NCBI RefSeq assembly: GCF_000166335.1
Contig: NC_014657.1
Location: 1,418,501 to 1,482,500, forward strand
Direction of reading: 5' to 3'
DNA: 64,000 nt
Origin: Caldicellulosiruptor owensensis OL
GTDB lineage: Bacteria > Bacillota > Thermoanaerobacteria > Caldicellulosiruptorales > Caldicellulosiruptoraceae
The notes under the pieces were generated by a model. That model was not told the origin of the DNA. It saw nothing but the letters and a program-made list of their open reading frames with translations, and made no database searches. Of the stretch, positions 11,740 to 19,569 are shown in pieces (position 1 is the stretch's first letter; each line of letters opens with the position of its first letter). Made by a program: the position numbers and the translations under genes.

Positions 11740-12894
11740 TCAGCTTTCAAGCCTAAAAAGCATGCGGAAAATATCAAAAAGATTTCTCTTCTGGATATCT
11801 TTCTTTGCAACCAGGTCATACGCACCCAATAATTTTTCATCTTTCCATAGTTCTAATCTTCCAATCTTCTGTCCAGTTTTCACAGGCGCTGATATTTGCT
11901 GAGGCAAGGTTACTTTTGACTCAACTGTACTTTCATCACCTTTTTTAACAAGAAGCTTGATATCTGTACTCAAAATTACTTCTACTTCTTTCTCAATTCC
12001 ATTTCTTACCTTTACCTTCCCAAAACAAAATCCTTTAGAATAAGGGCTGTACATTGAAAAATTTGCAAATCCCCAGTCCAAAAGCTTTACAGCATCATTA
12101 AACCTTGTCTTGCTGTCTGGCGCTCCCATTATAACCGCAATTAAATGAAGACCATTTCTCAAAGCAGATGCAGATACGCAAAACTTTGCTTTGTCTGTAG
12201 AACCGGTTTTGACACCTGTACATCCTTTATAAAACCTTACAAGTTTGTTTGTATTTGTAAGACCAAATTTGCCTTCTCTTATGGTATCCACCCATGTTGT
12301 AAGGTATTTTCTGATGATCTTGTGTTTTAAAAGTTCTCTTGACATTATTGCAACATCATATGCGCTGGTGTAATGATTTTCAGCATCAAGTCCATATGGA
12401 TTTACAAAGTTTGTGTCAAGCATTCCAAGTTCTTTTGCCTTTTTGTTCATTATATAAACAAATTCCTGGACGCTTCCTGCAATATGCTCAGCAAGTGCAA
12501 CACATGCATCGTTTGCCGAGGCAATTGCAATTGATTTTAAAAGTTCTTCAACTGTCATCTCTTCATTTTCTTTAAGATAAATTTGAGAACCTCCAAGACT
12601 TGATGCATTTTGACTTGCAATAACTTTATCAGAAAGTTTTATTCTGCCTTTTTCTATTGCTTCACATATCAAAATCATGGTCATTATCTTGGTAATTGAC
12701 GCCGGGGGAAGTTTTTCATGTGAGTTCTTTTCGTAAAGAATCTTTCCTGTATCAAAGTCAACAAGTATTGCTGATTTTGCTGAAATTTCTAAGGACGGGG
12801 TTTGGATTGTTTCACCAAATACTTCTTGGCAGCAAATATATGATTTGCTAAATAACAGAAGAAGAACAATTAAAATTACTATGGCCTTTCTCAT
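11740..12894 (-). CDS. dacF: D-alanyl-D-alanine carboxypeptidase (PBP5/DacF type, family S11)
   Basis: Trims the terminal D-Ala from peptidoglycan stem peptides outside the membrane. The 384-residue protein starts with a signal peptide (MRKAIVILIVLLLLFSKSY), then the penicillin-binding fold with SxxK at S66-K69 (SITK), SxN at S126-N128 (SAN) and KTG at 229-231, followed by a PBP5-type C-terminal domain and a final amphipathic stretch (FDIFRMLFRLES) likely to contact the membrane. GGAG sits nine bases before the ATG ending at 12894. In Clostridia such enzymes often serve sporulation or general wall turnover; which applies here cannot be seen. Confidence 0.95.
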   Translation of the reverse strand: MRKAIVILIVLLLLFSKSYICCQEVFGETIQTPSLEISAKSAILVDFDTGKILYEKNSHEKLPPASITKIMTMILICEAIEKGRIKLSDKVIASQNASSLGGSQIYLKENEEMTVEELLKSIAIASANDACVALAEHIAGSVQEFVYIMNKKAKELGMLDTNFVNPYGLDAENHYTSAYDVAIMSRELLKHKIIRKYLTTWVDTIREGKFGLTNTNKLVRFYKGCTGVKTGSTDKAKFCVSASALRNGLHLIAVIMGAPDSKTRFNDAVKLLDWGFANFSMYSPYSKGFCFGKVKVRNGIEKEVEVILSTDIKLLVKKGDESTVESKVTLPQQISAPVKTGQKIGRLELWKDEKLLGAYDLVAKKDIQKRNLFDIFRMLFRLES

Positions 12895-13048
12895 TTGTCA
12901 TCACTCCAATTTTTTAATTCTCCTATTTTTAAATTATCTGCATATTTATCTGTGGCTATTCATTATACATATTCTCAAAAATTTAGACGCATAATACTAT
13001 TTGTAAAATCTTTATTACTGTGTGAATTAAATTGCATGGGGTGGTAAA

Positions 13049-13729
13049 ATGAGATTTGTAAAATTATTTATAACACTTTTGCTTATGGGTTTAAGCATAT
13101 ATACTATAGCAGATTATAATCATTTAAAATTCAAGTATACTGTTTCGCCTATTATTCTTTCTTACTATGGCTCTACCGGACCAGAAGTTATTGAAATCCA
13201 GCGAAGACTCAAACAGTGGGGATATTACGATGGACCAATTGACGGTATTTATGGATATAAAACATATATGGCGGTAAGATACTTCCAGGCTAAAAATGGA
13301 CTTAAAGTGGATGGAATTGCAGGAAGTGAAACTTTAAGAGCACTCGGAATTGTAACAACAACATCACGTTCATCTTATAGCTCAAATCTCAACCTTCTTG
13401 CTCATCTTATCAGTGCAGAAGCACGCGGAGAACCCTATGTTGGACAAGTTGCAGTAGGAGCAGTAGTGCTTAACAGAGTAAGGCATCCAAGTTTTCCAAA
13501 TTCAATAGCAGGTGTAATTTATCAACCAGGAGCTTTTGAATCTGTAGCAAATGGACAAATAAATCTTTCACCAACAGTATCAGCAATAAATGCTGCAAGA
13601 GATGCACTTAACGGATGGGATCCTACTGGCGGTGCTCTTTACTTTTTCAACCCTGCAAAAACTACAAACAAATGGATTTGGAGCAGACCAATTGTGGCTG
13701 TCATAGGCAATCATGTATTCGCAAGGTAA
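13049..13729 (+). CDS. sleB: Spore cortex-lytic enzyme SleB (cell wall hydrolase)
   Basis: 226 residues with an N-terminal signal or anchor segment (MRFVKLFITLLLMGLSIYT), a PG_binding_1 repeat (about 42-106: EVIEIQRRLKQWGYYDGP, DGIYGYKT) and a Hydrolase_2 domain (about 115-226) containing AHLISAEARGEP, where the glutamate is the likely catalytic acid, and TGGALYFFNP. The family are lytic transglycosylases that open spore cortex on germination. Caldicellulosiruptor species are usually reported as non-sporulating (knowledge), so here it may act on vegetative wall or be a relic. The start has GGGGTGGT upstream. Confidence 0.9.
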   Translation: MRFVKLFITLLLMGLSIYTIADYNHLKFKYTVSPIILSYYGSTGPEVIEIQRRLKQWGYYDGPIDGIYGYKTYMAVRYFQAKNGLKVDGIAGSETLRALGIVTTTSRSSYSSNLNLLAHLISAEARGEPYVGQVAVGAVVLNRVRHPSFPNSIAGVIYQPGAFESVANGQINLSPTVSAINAARDALNGWDPTGGALYFFNPAKTTNKWIWSRPIVAVIGNHVFAR

Positions 13730-13751
13730 AGGAAGGTGAATCAATTCAAAG

Positions 13752-14057
13752 ATGCAACTACCTTTTAAATTTTACCCACAACAGCCTATTGCGGGTGATA
13801 AGTTAATAGTAACCTATAATAATGGTATTTTGCTGGATAGTCTTGACAAGGAGATTTATCTTAAATTTGGGTTTGGAGATGAGTTTGTAGAAAGCAAAGT
13901 TTATGAAACTAAAATGATTAAAAAAAATGGTGAATATTTAGCAGTAGTTCCTCTGCTCAAAAGTGGTTTTTTGTTTATTGCATTCAAAGACAATTTTGGA
14001 AATTCAGATGATAACAATGAAACCTTTTATAGGATAGGTATAAAATCAAAGGAATGA
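13752..14057 (+). CDS. Hypothetical 101-residue protein, beta-rich, possible carbohydrate-binding module
   Basis: Not confidently recognised. The short protein is rich in aromatic and beta-branched residues, with IAGDKLIVTYNNGIL, IYLKFGFGDEF and FLFIAFKDNFGNSDDN, a pattern resembling starch-binding CBM25-type beta sandwiches; this is a guess from texture only. It has no signal peptide or transmembrane segment. GGAAGGTGA lies 13 bases before the ATG. It is 22 bases downstream of sleB and probably co-transcribed. Its last codons lie inside a perfect palindrome that also encodes the end of the convergent Fur-family gene. Confidence 0.7.
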   Translation: MQLPFKFYPQQPIAGDKLIVTYNNGILLDSLDKEIYLKFGFGDEFVESKVYETKMIKKNGEYLAVVPLLKSGFLFIAFKDNFGNSDDNNETFYRIGIKSKE

Positions 14058-14081
14058 GAAGAAGCTTCTTCTCATTCCTTT
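14048..14081. terminator. Bidirectional terminator shared by two convergent genes
   Basis: A 34-base perfect palindrome (AAAGGAATGAGAAGAAG and its complement) with T-rich sequence on both sides. It includes the stop codons of both the 101-residue protein (plus) and the Fur-family regulator (minus). Confidence 0.9.
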
Positions 14082-14515
14082 TTGCAATCTTTACATATAC
14101 CATAGAACTTGACTATGTGATTGACAACTTTAAATCCTTTTTCTTTTTCTATTTGATCCTCTAAACTTTCAAGTAAATCATCCTCTGCTTCTTCCACTTT
14201 CCCGCACTTTACACATATCAAGTGATGATGATTGTGAGAATCTTCGCTATTTGAAAGTTCAAAACGTGAACATCCATCGTCAAGGTCAATCTTGTTGAGA
14301 ACTTTTAAATCGTTCAAAAGCATTATGGTTCTGTATACTGTTGCAAGTCCAATCTCTGGCATCTTCTCTTTTACTATATTGTAAATCTCCTCAATACTCA
14401 AATGTTTGTCTTGATTGTCAAGAATTGAATCTAATATTATTCTTCTCTGGGTTGTGAGCTTATAACCTTTCTGCTTAAGCTGATCTTTTATTTCTTCCAA
14501 CTGTTCTTTTTTCAT
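14072..14515 (-). CDS. Fur-family metalloregulator
   Basis: Metal-sensing repressor of about 147 residues. The winged-helix part has TTQRRIILDSI and IGLATVYRTIMLLNDL; the dimerisation part has SHNHHHLICVKCGKVEE with metal-binding histidines and the structural zinc pair CVKCG, plus YGICKDCKKE, the second CxxC. Fur, PerR and Zur cannot be told apart safely by eye; its place downstream of feoAB and the Cys-rich gene argues for iron (Fur). I use the ATG ending at 14515; four extra in-frame codons (GTG at 14527) overlap the GGAG. An ISLre2 element now separates it from the feo genes. Confidence 0.9.
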   Translation of the reverse strand: MKKEQLEEIKDQLKQKGYKLTTQRRIILDSILDNQDKHLSIEEIYNIVKEKMPEIGLATVYRTIMLLNDLKVLNKIDLDDGCSRFELSNSEDSHNHHHLICVKCGKVEEAEDDLLESLEDQIEKEKGFKVVNHIVKFYGICKDCKKE

Positions 14516-14610
14516 TCTAATTATCACTGCTCCGCCATATCAATTTGTAATTTGCAATTTATTTATGATATACATTTTATTCTCTCAAAAGCTCAGATGT
14601 CAAGACTTCA

Positions 14611-14619
14611 TTGAACAGT
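14611..14619. repeat. Target-site duplication, left copy
   Basis: TTGAACAGT, identical to the copy at 16234-16242. The 9-bp length fits ISLre2-family elements. Confidence 0.9.
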
Positions 14620-16233
14620 GATAGTGTCAAGAGTTTGTAGGGAAATTTTTTATTAAAATACGACTGCATTTAAGAAATCTCCAGTACTTAGGCCTTTCAG
14701 TACTCTAAACGTCAAATCAACTTTTCCTCTTGCTAAAATTGGCACATTATTCCTCGTCTCCTCAATCTGTTTCCTTATCTTCTTAACATTTTTTCTCACA
14801 ATTTCTTTCAATATTTTTTCTTCTTTCTCTTCCTTGCCACAAATCTCTTTTAAATATGCTTCTTTCAAGTTTACACCATTATACTTCAAGCTCAATAACT
14901 TTACCATCACTTCTGCTCCTTGTTCGCTCCATCCTCTTGGTCTTGAACTCATCCTATCTGCTAATACGTGGCTTACATGCCCTTCTGCACTACATCCTTT
15001 TATAATCCTATTATCTAACTCTAATACTATATTATCCCAATGATTGGCTATATATCTCCTACTTTCATTTATCCTCTTCAACGCTCTTTTGTCCTCTCCA
15101 GCCTTTTCCATCGCTTTAGCTACCAATCCCTCAAACTTCTCTCTATCCTTATCCCTCAATGCTTCTACTATCCCAGCAAAAATATTCTTATCTCCACCGC
15201 TTATTTTGATTACCTCTCTCATTAGATGAAACCTGTCTAATACAAATTCTGCACCCACTATCCATTCAAGCCCTTCCTTTATCCATGCCGCTCCATCCCC
15301 TAACAAATATATCTTCTCTATCTTCTCCGTTTCATAGTGCTCCTCTATATATTCACTTACTTTTGACCAAAAATCTTCTGGTCTCTCTTTAATACTGCTA
15401 AAATAATGCACCCCTTTTAATTCCTTTCTTTTGACAATCCCTTTCTCTTCTTTATATCCCTCATTTATGTACGCAAGCTTCGCTATCTTCCCTTCTCCGT
15501 TTTGTAACGAAATATGATCTTCATCTGCCTCTATATAAAGTTCTTTTACCACTTTTTTTACTGCCTGCAACTCCTTTTTTATTATGCTCGATTCTATCTA
15601 ACTGAGCTGCCTCTATCCTCCTCAAAATATTCATTACACTTTGTCTTGTCATTTTCTCTTCTCCTAATACTTCTTTGGCTGCTTTTTCATATGATATTTC
15701 CACTACTTTCTCAACTATTGCTGCTTTGACTGCTTTGTCTATTCTTTGGTATTTCTCTATCCCCAAAATTTCATCTGCTAAATACACATACCCTCCCTCT
15801 TCTTTATTCTTGTAGTACGTCCTTATATATTCCACATCTCCAAATATTGTCTTTATGCTCCTCTTATCTTTCCTTACAACCTCATACCTTGCCTTCCTCT
15901 TCTTTTCATTCCTTACAATCTCATCTACAAGTCCGCATGCCTCTTTTATCATCTCCTTCCCTATCTCATCCATCTTCTCCTTCAATTCCATTGAATACAT
16001 CGCTATATCTTTCTCACCTCTTAATATCTCCACTATCCCTTCTCCAAATCTATTTAAAAGTTCCTCTATTTTTGCTATAATATTATCAAACATTTTGCTC
16101 CCTCCTTTGGTTTGTTTTTCCTTTCAGTTTTCTTCTTCTTTTTTTTGCTCATTATTTTATATCATTCTCTCATTTTTCCCAAGAGGAGGGAGCATTTTTT
16201 CCATCTCAAGTCCTATAAATATTTTACACTAAG
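14620..16233 (-). mobile_element. ISLre2-family insertion sequence, 1614 bp
   Basis: The element is bounded by imperfect inverted repeats: left TAGTGTCAAGAGTTTGTAGG from 14622 and right, on the complement, TAGTGTAAAATATTTATAGG ending at 16231. It is flanked by identical 9-bp target duplications TTGAACAGT. It carries one transposase gene on the minus strand, split by a frameshift. The intact duplication means the insertion has not been rearranged since it occurred. Confidence 0.9.
14653..16093 (-). pseudogene. ISLre2-family (UPF0236) transposase, frameshifted
   Basis: The first frame (16093 to about 15590) begins MFDNIIAKIEELLNRFGEGI and ends in the conserved MTRQSVMNILRRIEAAQLDR; the second frame (to 14653) resumes with LQAVKKVVKELYIEADEDH and continues to the family C terminus (AEGHVSHVLADRMSSRPRGWS). 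Joined, they give about 480 residues, the usual length. The break is in an A6 tract near 15584 on the minus strand (AATAAAAAAGGAG): removing one A restores ..HNKKELQAVKK. The shift needed is +1, so this is not the classical -1 slippery site; it is most simply a one-base insertion that inactivates the gene, although transcriptional slippage or a sequencing error is possible. Confidence 0.88.
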
Positions 16234-16366
16234 TTGAACAGTTCTTTTTGCAGCTTTTGCAATTTCCTGAACACTTAAACGCTTCAAACAAAGATGCATT
16301 ACACCGCGGACATTTTCTGTTTGAAACGTCCACCTCATAACCACATACAGGACATTTTACTTTCAT
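16229..16366 (-). CDS. Small Cys-rich zinc-ribbon protein of the feo operon, 3' end altered by IS insertion
   Basis: 45 residues: MKVKCPVCGYEV, then KCPRCNASLFEAFKC, then a tail CSGNCKSCKKNCST. Two CxxC pairs make a zinc ribbon and the Cys-rich tail could bind iron or zinc. It begins 38 bases after feoB on the same strand, with GGGAG upstream; a GTG one codon earlier is an alternative start. Small Cys-rich proteins commonly follow feoB and are presumed accessories of ferrous iron uptake. The last codon and stop (ACT TAG) are made partly from the ISLre2 right end: across the empty site the frame would read ..KNCSMKS and stop at 14600, so only the last three residues changed and function is probably kept. 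Confidence 0.85.
   Translation of the reverse strand: MKVKCPVCGYEVDVSNRKCPRCNASLFEAFKCSGNCKSCKKNCST
16234..16242. repeat. Target-site duplication, right copy
   Basis: TTGAACAGT, matching 14611-14619; it lies inside the 3' end of the small Cys-rich gene. Confidence 0.9.
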
Positions 16367-16403
16367 CACAAAAACACTCTCCCTTTTGTTTTGGACTGAA
16401 ACT

Positions 16404-18233
16404 TTAAAGTACTATATGTGCAAGAACCCCTCCCACTAAAATCGCAATCACAGCTGAAGAAACCCATACAAAAACTGAATATTTAAGCCCGTTTTCTTTT
16501 GTCATCATAGCAAAAGAAGTAATGCAAGGAACAAACAATGTTGTTGTTACAAGCGCAACAAACATCTGACCTTTTGTCGTTGGGATTGTCACAAGTCCTG
16601 CAGCCCCATAATCTCGTCTTATTATACCCAGTATAAATACCTCTGTTATCTCCTTTGGCAGCTTTAAAAATCCTGTAATAACCGGCTGTGCAAAATTTTC
16701 TATAACATGAAGAAGATTTGTTGCATCCAAAAATCCAAGTATAAGCGTTGCTGCAACAAAGATTGGAAAAGCCTCTACCAAAAATCCTTTTGATTTATAA
16801 TAGGTCTTTTTCAAAACATTAGATGGCTGAGGAATTCTCAAAGTTGGGAGATCTATTAAAAGTGATGTTGATTCTCCTTTTAAAATTTTGTTTAATATCA
16901 TACCAACAATTCCGAAGATGCCCCCAATTATCAAAATATAAGCAACCAAATACTCAAATCCAAGTCTGGAAATAAGCCCACTGATTATTCCAAGTTGAGC
17001 AGAACAAGGTATTGTAAGACCAAGCAAAAACATAGTGATAAGCCTTTCCCTTTTAGACCCTAATATCCTTGTTGTCATTGTTGCCATTGTAACACAGCCA
17101 AAGCCCAAAATTATAGGAATTATCGCTCTTCCATTTAAACCCATTTTATTAAACACTCTGTCAACAAGCGCTGCAATTCTGGGAAGATAACCACTATCTT
17201 CTAATATACTCATAAAAAGGTGGAAAGCTACAACAAGAGGAAATAACAATCCCAAAAAGATGATTGGAAACATAGAAAAAAATCCATAATTGCCAACAAT
17301 AATCTTTTGCAAAAAGCTGTTCGAAACAAACTTGTCTACAATTCCTTTTATGAAGCCAAGATAATACTCTCCCATCACTGTGTTCATAGTAAAGTCAACC
17401 AGTTTTTGCGCAACAAGTACTCCCATAAAATAATACATAATATACAAAGTGGCAAACAAAATAGGAATTCCTGTAACAGGATTTATGAGAACTTGACTTA
17501 GTTTGTTTTTGAACTCAAGCTTTTTGGTGTCAAACTTGACTGTTTTATTGAATATTTCATCTACATAACTGCGTCTCAAAGCGTATATCCTTTCTTGAAG
17601 TTCAGATACTGATGAACTGAACACATTTTCAGCTTCGGCAAGGCTTTCACAAGAAAATTTCTTTCCTTCAGATTCTAAAACCTTTTCTAAATTAGGTGTG
17701 AATTTGCCCCTTTTAAAAAGATTTTTATCTATAGCCTCCTTTAACTTGTCAATACCCTCTCCCCTGCTTGCCGATGTGGCTATCACTTCAACGCCAAGGT
17801 TCTCTTTTAGCTTTTCTATGTCAATTTTGATATTATTTTTCTCAACCTCGTCAACCATGTTAAGTACAACTATGACTTCTTTTTGGTAATCAATAAGCTG
17901 CTGTGTTAAGAATAAGTCTCTGTCAAGATGGACACTGTCGACTACATTTATAATCTTCTGCGTATTCAGCACAATATCACGCGTTACGATCTCTTCATCA
18001 TTGAAAGAAGAAATTCCATAAACGCCCGGTGTGTCGACAATAACATAATTCTTGTAAAAACCATAATTTACATCTACCGTAGTGCCGGGATAATTTGAAA
18101 CTTCTACATATCTTCCTGTCAGTTTATTGAAAATAACCGACTTCCCAACATTAGGATTCCCAACAAGTGCTATTACTTCTTTATCACCTGGAATATTCAA
18201 CATCTTTTGTATAGAGTGACAGTTCAAAAACAT
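16404..18233 (-). CDS. feoB: Ferrous iron transporter FeoB
   Basis: GTP-dependent Fe(II) uptake through the cytoplasmic membrane. From the ATG ending at 18233 the protein has 609 residues: an N-terminal G domain (GNPNVGKS at 25-32, VDTPGVYGISSF, LNMVDE) and a guanine-dissociation-inhibitor region, then a polytopic membrane domain with two Gate motifs (FGCVTMATM and the repeat PTTKGQMFVALVTTTLFVPC). I choose this start because AAAGGAG sits just upstream; the longer frame (to 18281) would overlap feoA. It lies 13 bases behind feoA. Confidence 0.96.
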   Translation of the reverse strand: MFLNCHSIQKMLNIPGDKEVIALVGNPNVGKSVIFNKLTGRYVEVSNYPGTTVDVNYGFYKNYVIVDTPGVYGISSFNDEEIVTRDIVLNTQKIINVVDSVHLDRDLFLTQQLIDYQKEVIVVLNMVDEVEKNNIKIDIEKLKENLGVEVIATSASRGEGIDKLKEAIDKNLFKRGKFTPNLEKVLESEGKKFSCESLAEAENVFSSSVSELQERIYALRRSYVDEIFNKTVKFDTKKLEFKNKLSQVLINPVTGIPILFATLYIMYYFMGVLVAQKLVDFTMNTVMGEYYLGFIKGIVDKFVSNSFLQKIIVGNYGFFSMFPIIFLGLLFPLVVAFHLFMSILEDSGYLPRIAALVDRVFNKMGLNGRAIIPIILGFGCVTMATMTTRILGSKRERLITMFLLGLTIPCSAQLGIISGLISRLGFEYLVAYILIIGGIFGIVGMILNKILKGESTSLLIDLPTLRIPQPSNVLKKTYYKSKGFLVEAFPIFVAATLILGFLDATNLLHVIENFAQPVITGFLKLPKEITEVFILGIIRRDYGAAGLVTIPTTKGQMFVALVTTTLFVPCITSFAMMTKENGLKYSVFVWVSSAVIAILVGGVLAHIVL

Positions 18234-18246
18234 CCAGCTCCTTTCT

Positions 18247-18468
18247 TTACTTTTGAGTATCAACTTCAATTTGTTTAGCAAGACTGTTCCCTATTGCAAT
18301 CTCTTGATGATTCTTCCTGAGAATTATAGGACCATTATTTATTTTTGTTACACACTTTACTTTGCTCCCTTCACTTATACCAAATCTCAAAGCATACACA
18401 CGTGCTGTTTTGCTTTTAATATTTTTAATTACTACTTCTTGACCCTTCGAAACCTTGTCAAGCGTCAT
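18247..18468 (-). CDS. feoA: FeoA-family SH3-like protein
   Basis: 73 residues, the small cytoplasmic partner of FeoB with an SH3-like fold: MTLDKVSKGQEVVIKNI, then ARVYALRFGISEGSKVKCV and GPIILRKNHQEIAIGNSLAKQI, matching the FeoA pattern. GAGGTGC is seven bases before the ATG. It is the first gene of the feoA-feoB-Cys-rich operon, behind a strong promoter with a palindrome that suggests iron control. Confidence 0.95.
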   Translation of the reverse strand: MTLDKVSKGQEVVIKNIKSKTARVYALRFGISEGSKVKCVTKINNGPIILRKNHQEIAIGNSLAKQIEVDTQK

Positions 18469-18542
18469 ATCTATAGCACCTCACATTTTGAATGAAATTA
18501 CCGGTCTTTTTTGAAAGCTATTTTTAATTGATAATTTGTGTT

Positions 18543-18563
18543 AATTGAAAACTATTTTCAATT
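18543..18563. promoter_or_regulatory. Palindromic operator in the feoA promoter (probable Fur box)
   Basis: AATTGAAAA-CTA-TTTTCAATT, a perfect 9-3-9 inverted repeat. It begins two bases past the -10 box and covers the likely transcription start. The core TGAAAACTATTTTCA resembles the 7-1-7 Fur box (TGATAATNATTATCA) loosely. Confidence 0.65.
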
Positions 18564-18565
18564 AT

Positions 18566-18594
18566 ATAGTATCAAATTTTTCTTACTGGGTCAA
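18566..18594 (-). promoter_or_regulatory. Sigma-A promoter of feoAB
   Basis: TTGACC (18589-18594), 17-base spacer, TACTAT (18566-18571) on the minus strand, about 100 bases upstream of feoA. Confidence 0.82.
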
Positions 18595-18816
18595 GACAAT
18601 ATTTTGCTCTCAAATAATAAAAGTTTGAAAAATAAACTGGCTTGTAGTATATTAATTTAAAAAGTACAGAAATTCTTTTGCAAGGTGATGCAAAATGGCA
18701 CACAAAATCATTAAAATTGAAAACCTTGAATTTAACCCTGTTATCCTGTAAAAGATTAACATAGAATGTTCATAGGCGAGATTATCAAAGTGCTAAGAAA
18801 GGAGGAGGAGTAAAAA

Positions 18817-19317
18817 ATGGACTGCTGTACAACTTCAAACTGCTCATGCTGTGAAAATAGCTACATTGAAACTCTCTCTCAAGCCTGCCCTGTTTGTAAG
18901 TACCAAGGAATGCTTGTTAAGAATTTCACTGTAAAGCATATTGTTTTAGATGAGTATTTATCTCAAGTAGGAAGCAATGACTATTTCTTGTGTACAAACC
19001 CAGAGTGTGATGTGGGATATTACCAAGGCGAAAATGTCTTTTACAAACAACAACTAAAGGTACCTATTTGGCTTAAAAAAGATGCAAATCCTAAGTATGT
19101 GTGTTATTGCAGCAAGGTTACAGAAGATGACATAATGGAGGCAGTTTTGAAAAAAGGAGCAAAAACCCTCAGTGAAGTATGTAAAATCACAGGAGCAATG
19201 AAAGATTGTAAATGTGAAATAAATAACCCTACTGGAAAGTGCTGTGCAGATATTGTAAAAGAAGTATTTGAAAAGGCTATAAAGATTAAGGAAAGAAATA
19301 CGGACTGCCTGAACTGA
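18817..19317 (+). CDS. CopZ-like protein: zinc-ribbon domain plus BFD-type [2Fe-2S] domain
   Basis: 166 residues, very Cys-rich. The N-terminal half has CPVC (24-27) and CTNPEC (59-64), a zinc-binding module like the extra domain of Archaeoglobus CopZ; the C-terminal half has CYC (96-98) and, about 33 residues later, CKC (131-133), the CxC plus second Cys-pair spacing of BFD-like [2Fe-2S] domains, followed by CC at 142-143. The HMA metallochaperone domain of true CopZ is absent, so a copper role is uncertain. The opening MDCCTTSNCSCCENS could itself bind metal. A strong AAAGGAGGAGGAG precedes the ATG. It is divergent from feoAB; an iron-sulfur or redox role is possible. Confidence 0.8.
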   Translation: MDCCTTSNCSCCENSYIETLSQACPVCKYQGMLVKNFTVKHIVLDEYLSQVGSNDYFLCTNPECDVGYYQGENVFYKQQLKVPIWLKKDANPKYVCYCSKVTEDDIMEAVLKKGAKTLSEVCKITGAMKDCKCEINNPTGKCCADIVKEVFEKAIKIKERNTDCLN

Positions 19318-19342
19318 TACTATCGGCAGTCCTTTATTTCTG
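19302..19342 (+). terminator. Terminator after the CopZ-like gene
   Basis: GGACTGCC (19302-19309) pairs with GGCAGTCC (19325-19332), followed by TTTATTTCTG. The left arm lies in the last codons of the gene. Confidence 0.82.
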
Positions 19343-19492
19343 TTTTAAAAAAAGTAATTGCCTGCCGCTTATATATACTCTGTGGTCATCTATTCTGAGC
19401 TTTAGCACTCCCCTCTTTTTGATGCCTGATAGGCCATAAGTTGTGTCTTTTGCAGTTTTTTCCTCCATGGCAAATAGGCAGTGAACAAAAAG
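19334..19492 (-). pseudogene. Remnant of a PhzF-family isomerase (C-terminal end only)
   Basis: On the minus strand a 52-codon open stretch reads LFVHCLFAMEEKTAKDTT, then YGLSGIKKRGVLKLRIDD and HRVYISGRQ before a stop at 19334. This parallels the end of PhzF proteins, where GSAHC..LAPYW is followed by a Gly-Gly strand, R.DGDRVYISG and a final Val-rich strand. Nothing upstream continues the protein, no ribosome binding site precedes the internal ATG, and the last strand is degenerate. Most likely the 3' relic of a lost gene; assignment rests on the HC and RVYISG motifs only. Confidence 0.55.
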
Positions 19493-19569
19493 GTTGTAAT
19501 AAGAATCTCAAGTAGTATAATATTCCTTGTAATCGATTTACTCAAATATTGAAAGGAAGGTTGTTGCAA

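Noticed and set aside
15521..15600. Programmed -1 frameshift in the ISLre2 transposase
   Set aside because: An A6G tract is present, but the downstream frame is +1 relative to the first, and family members are usually in one frame. A one-base insertion explains it better.
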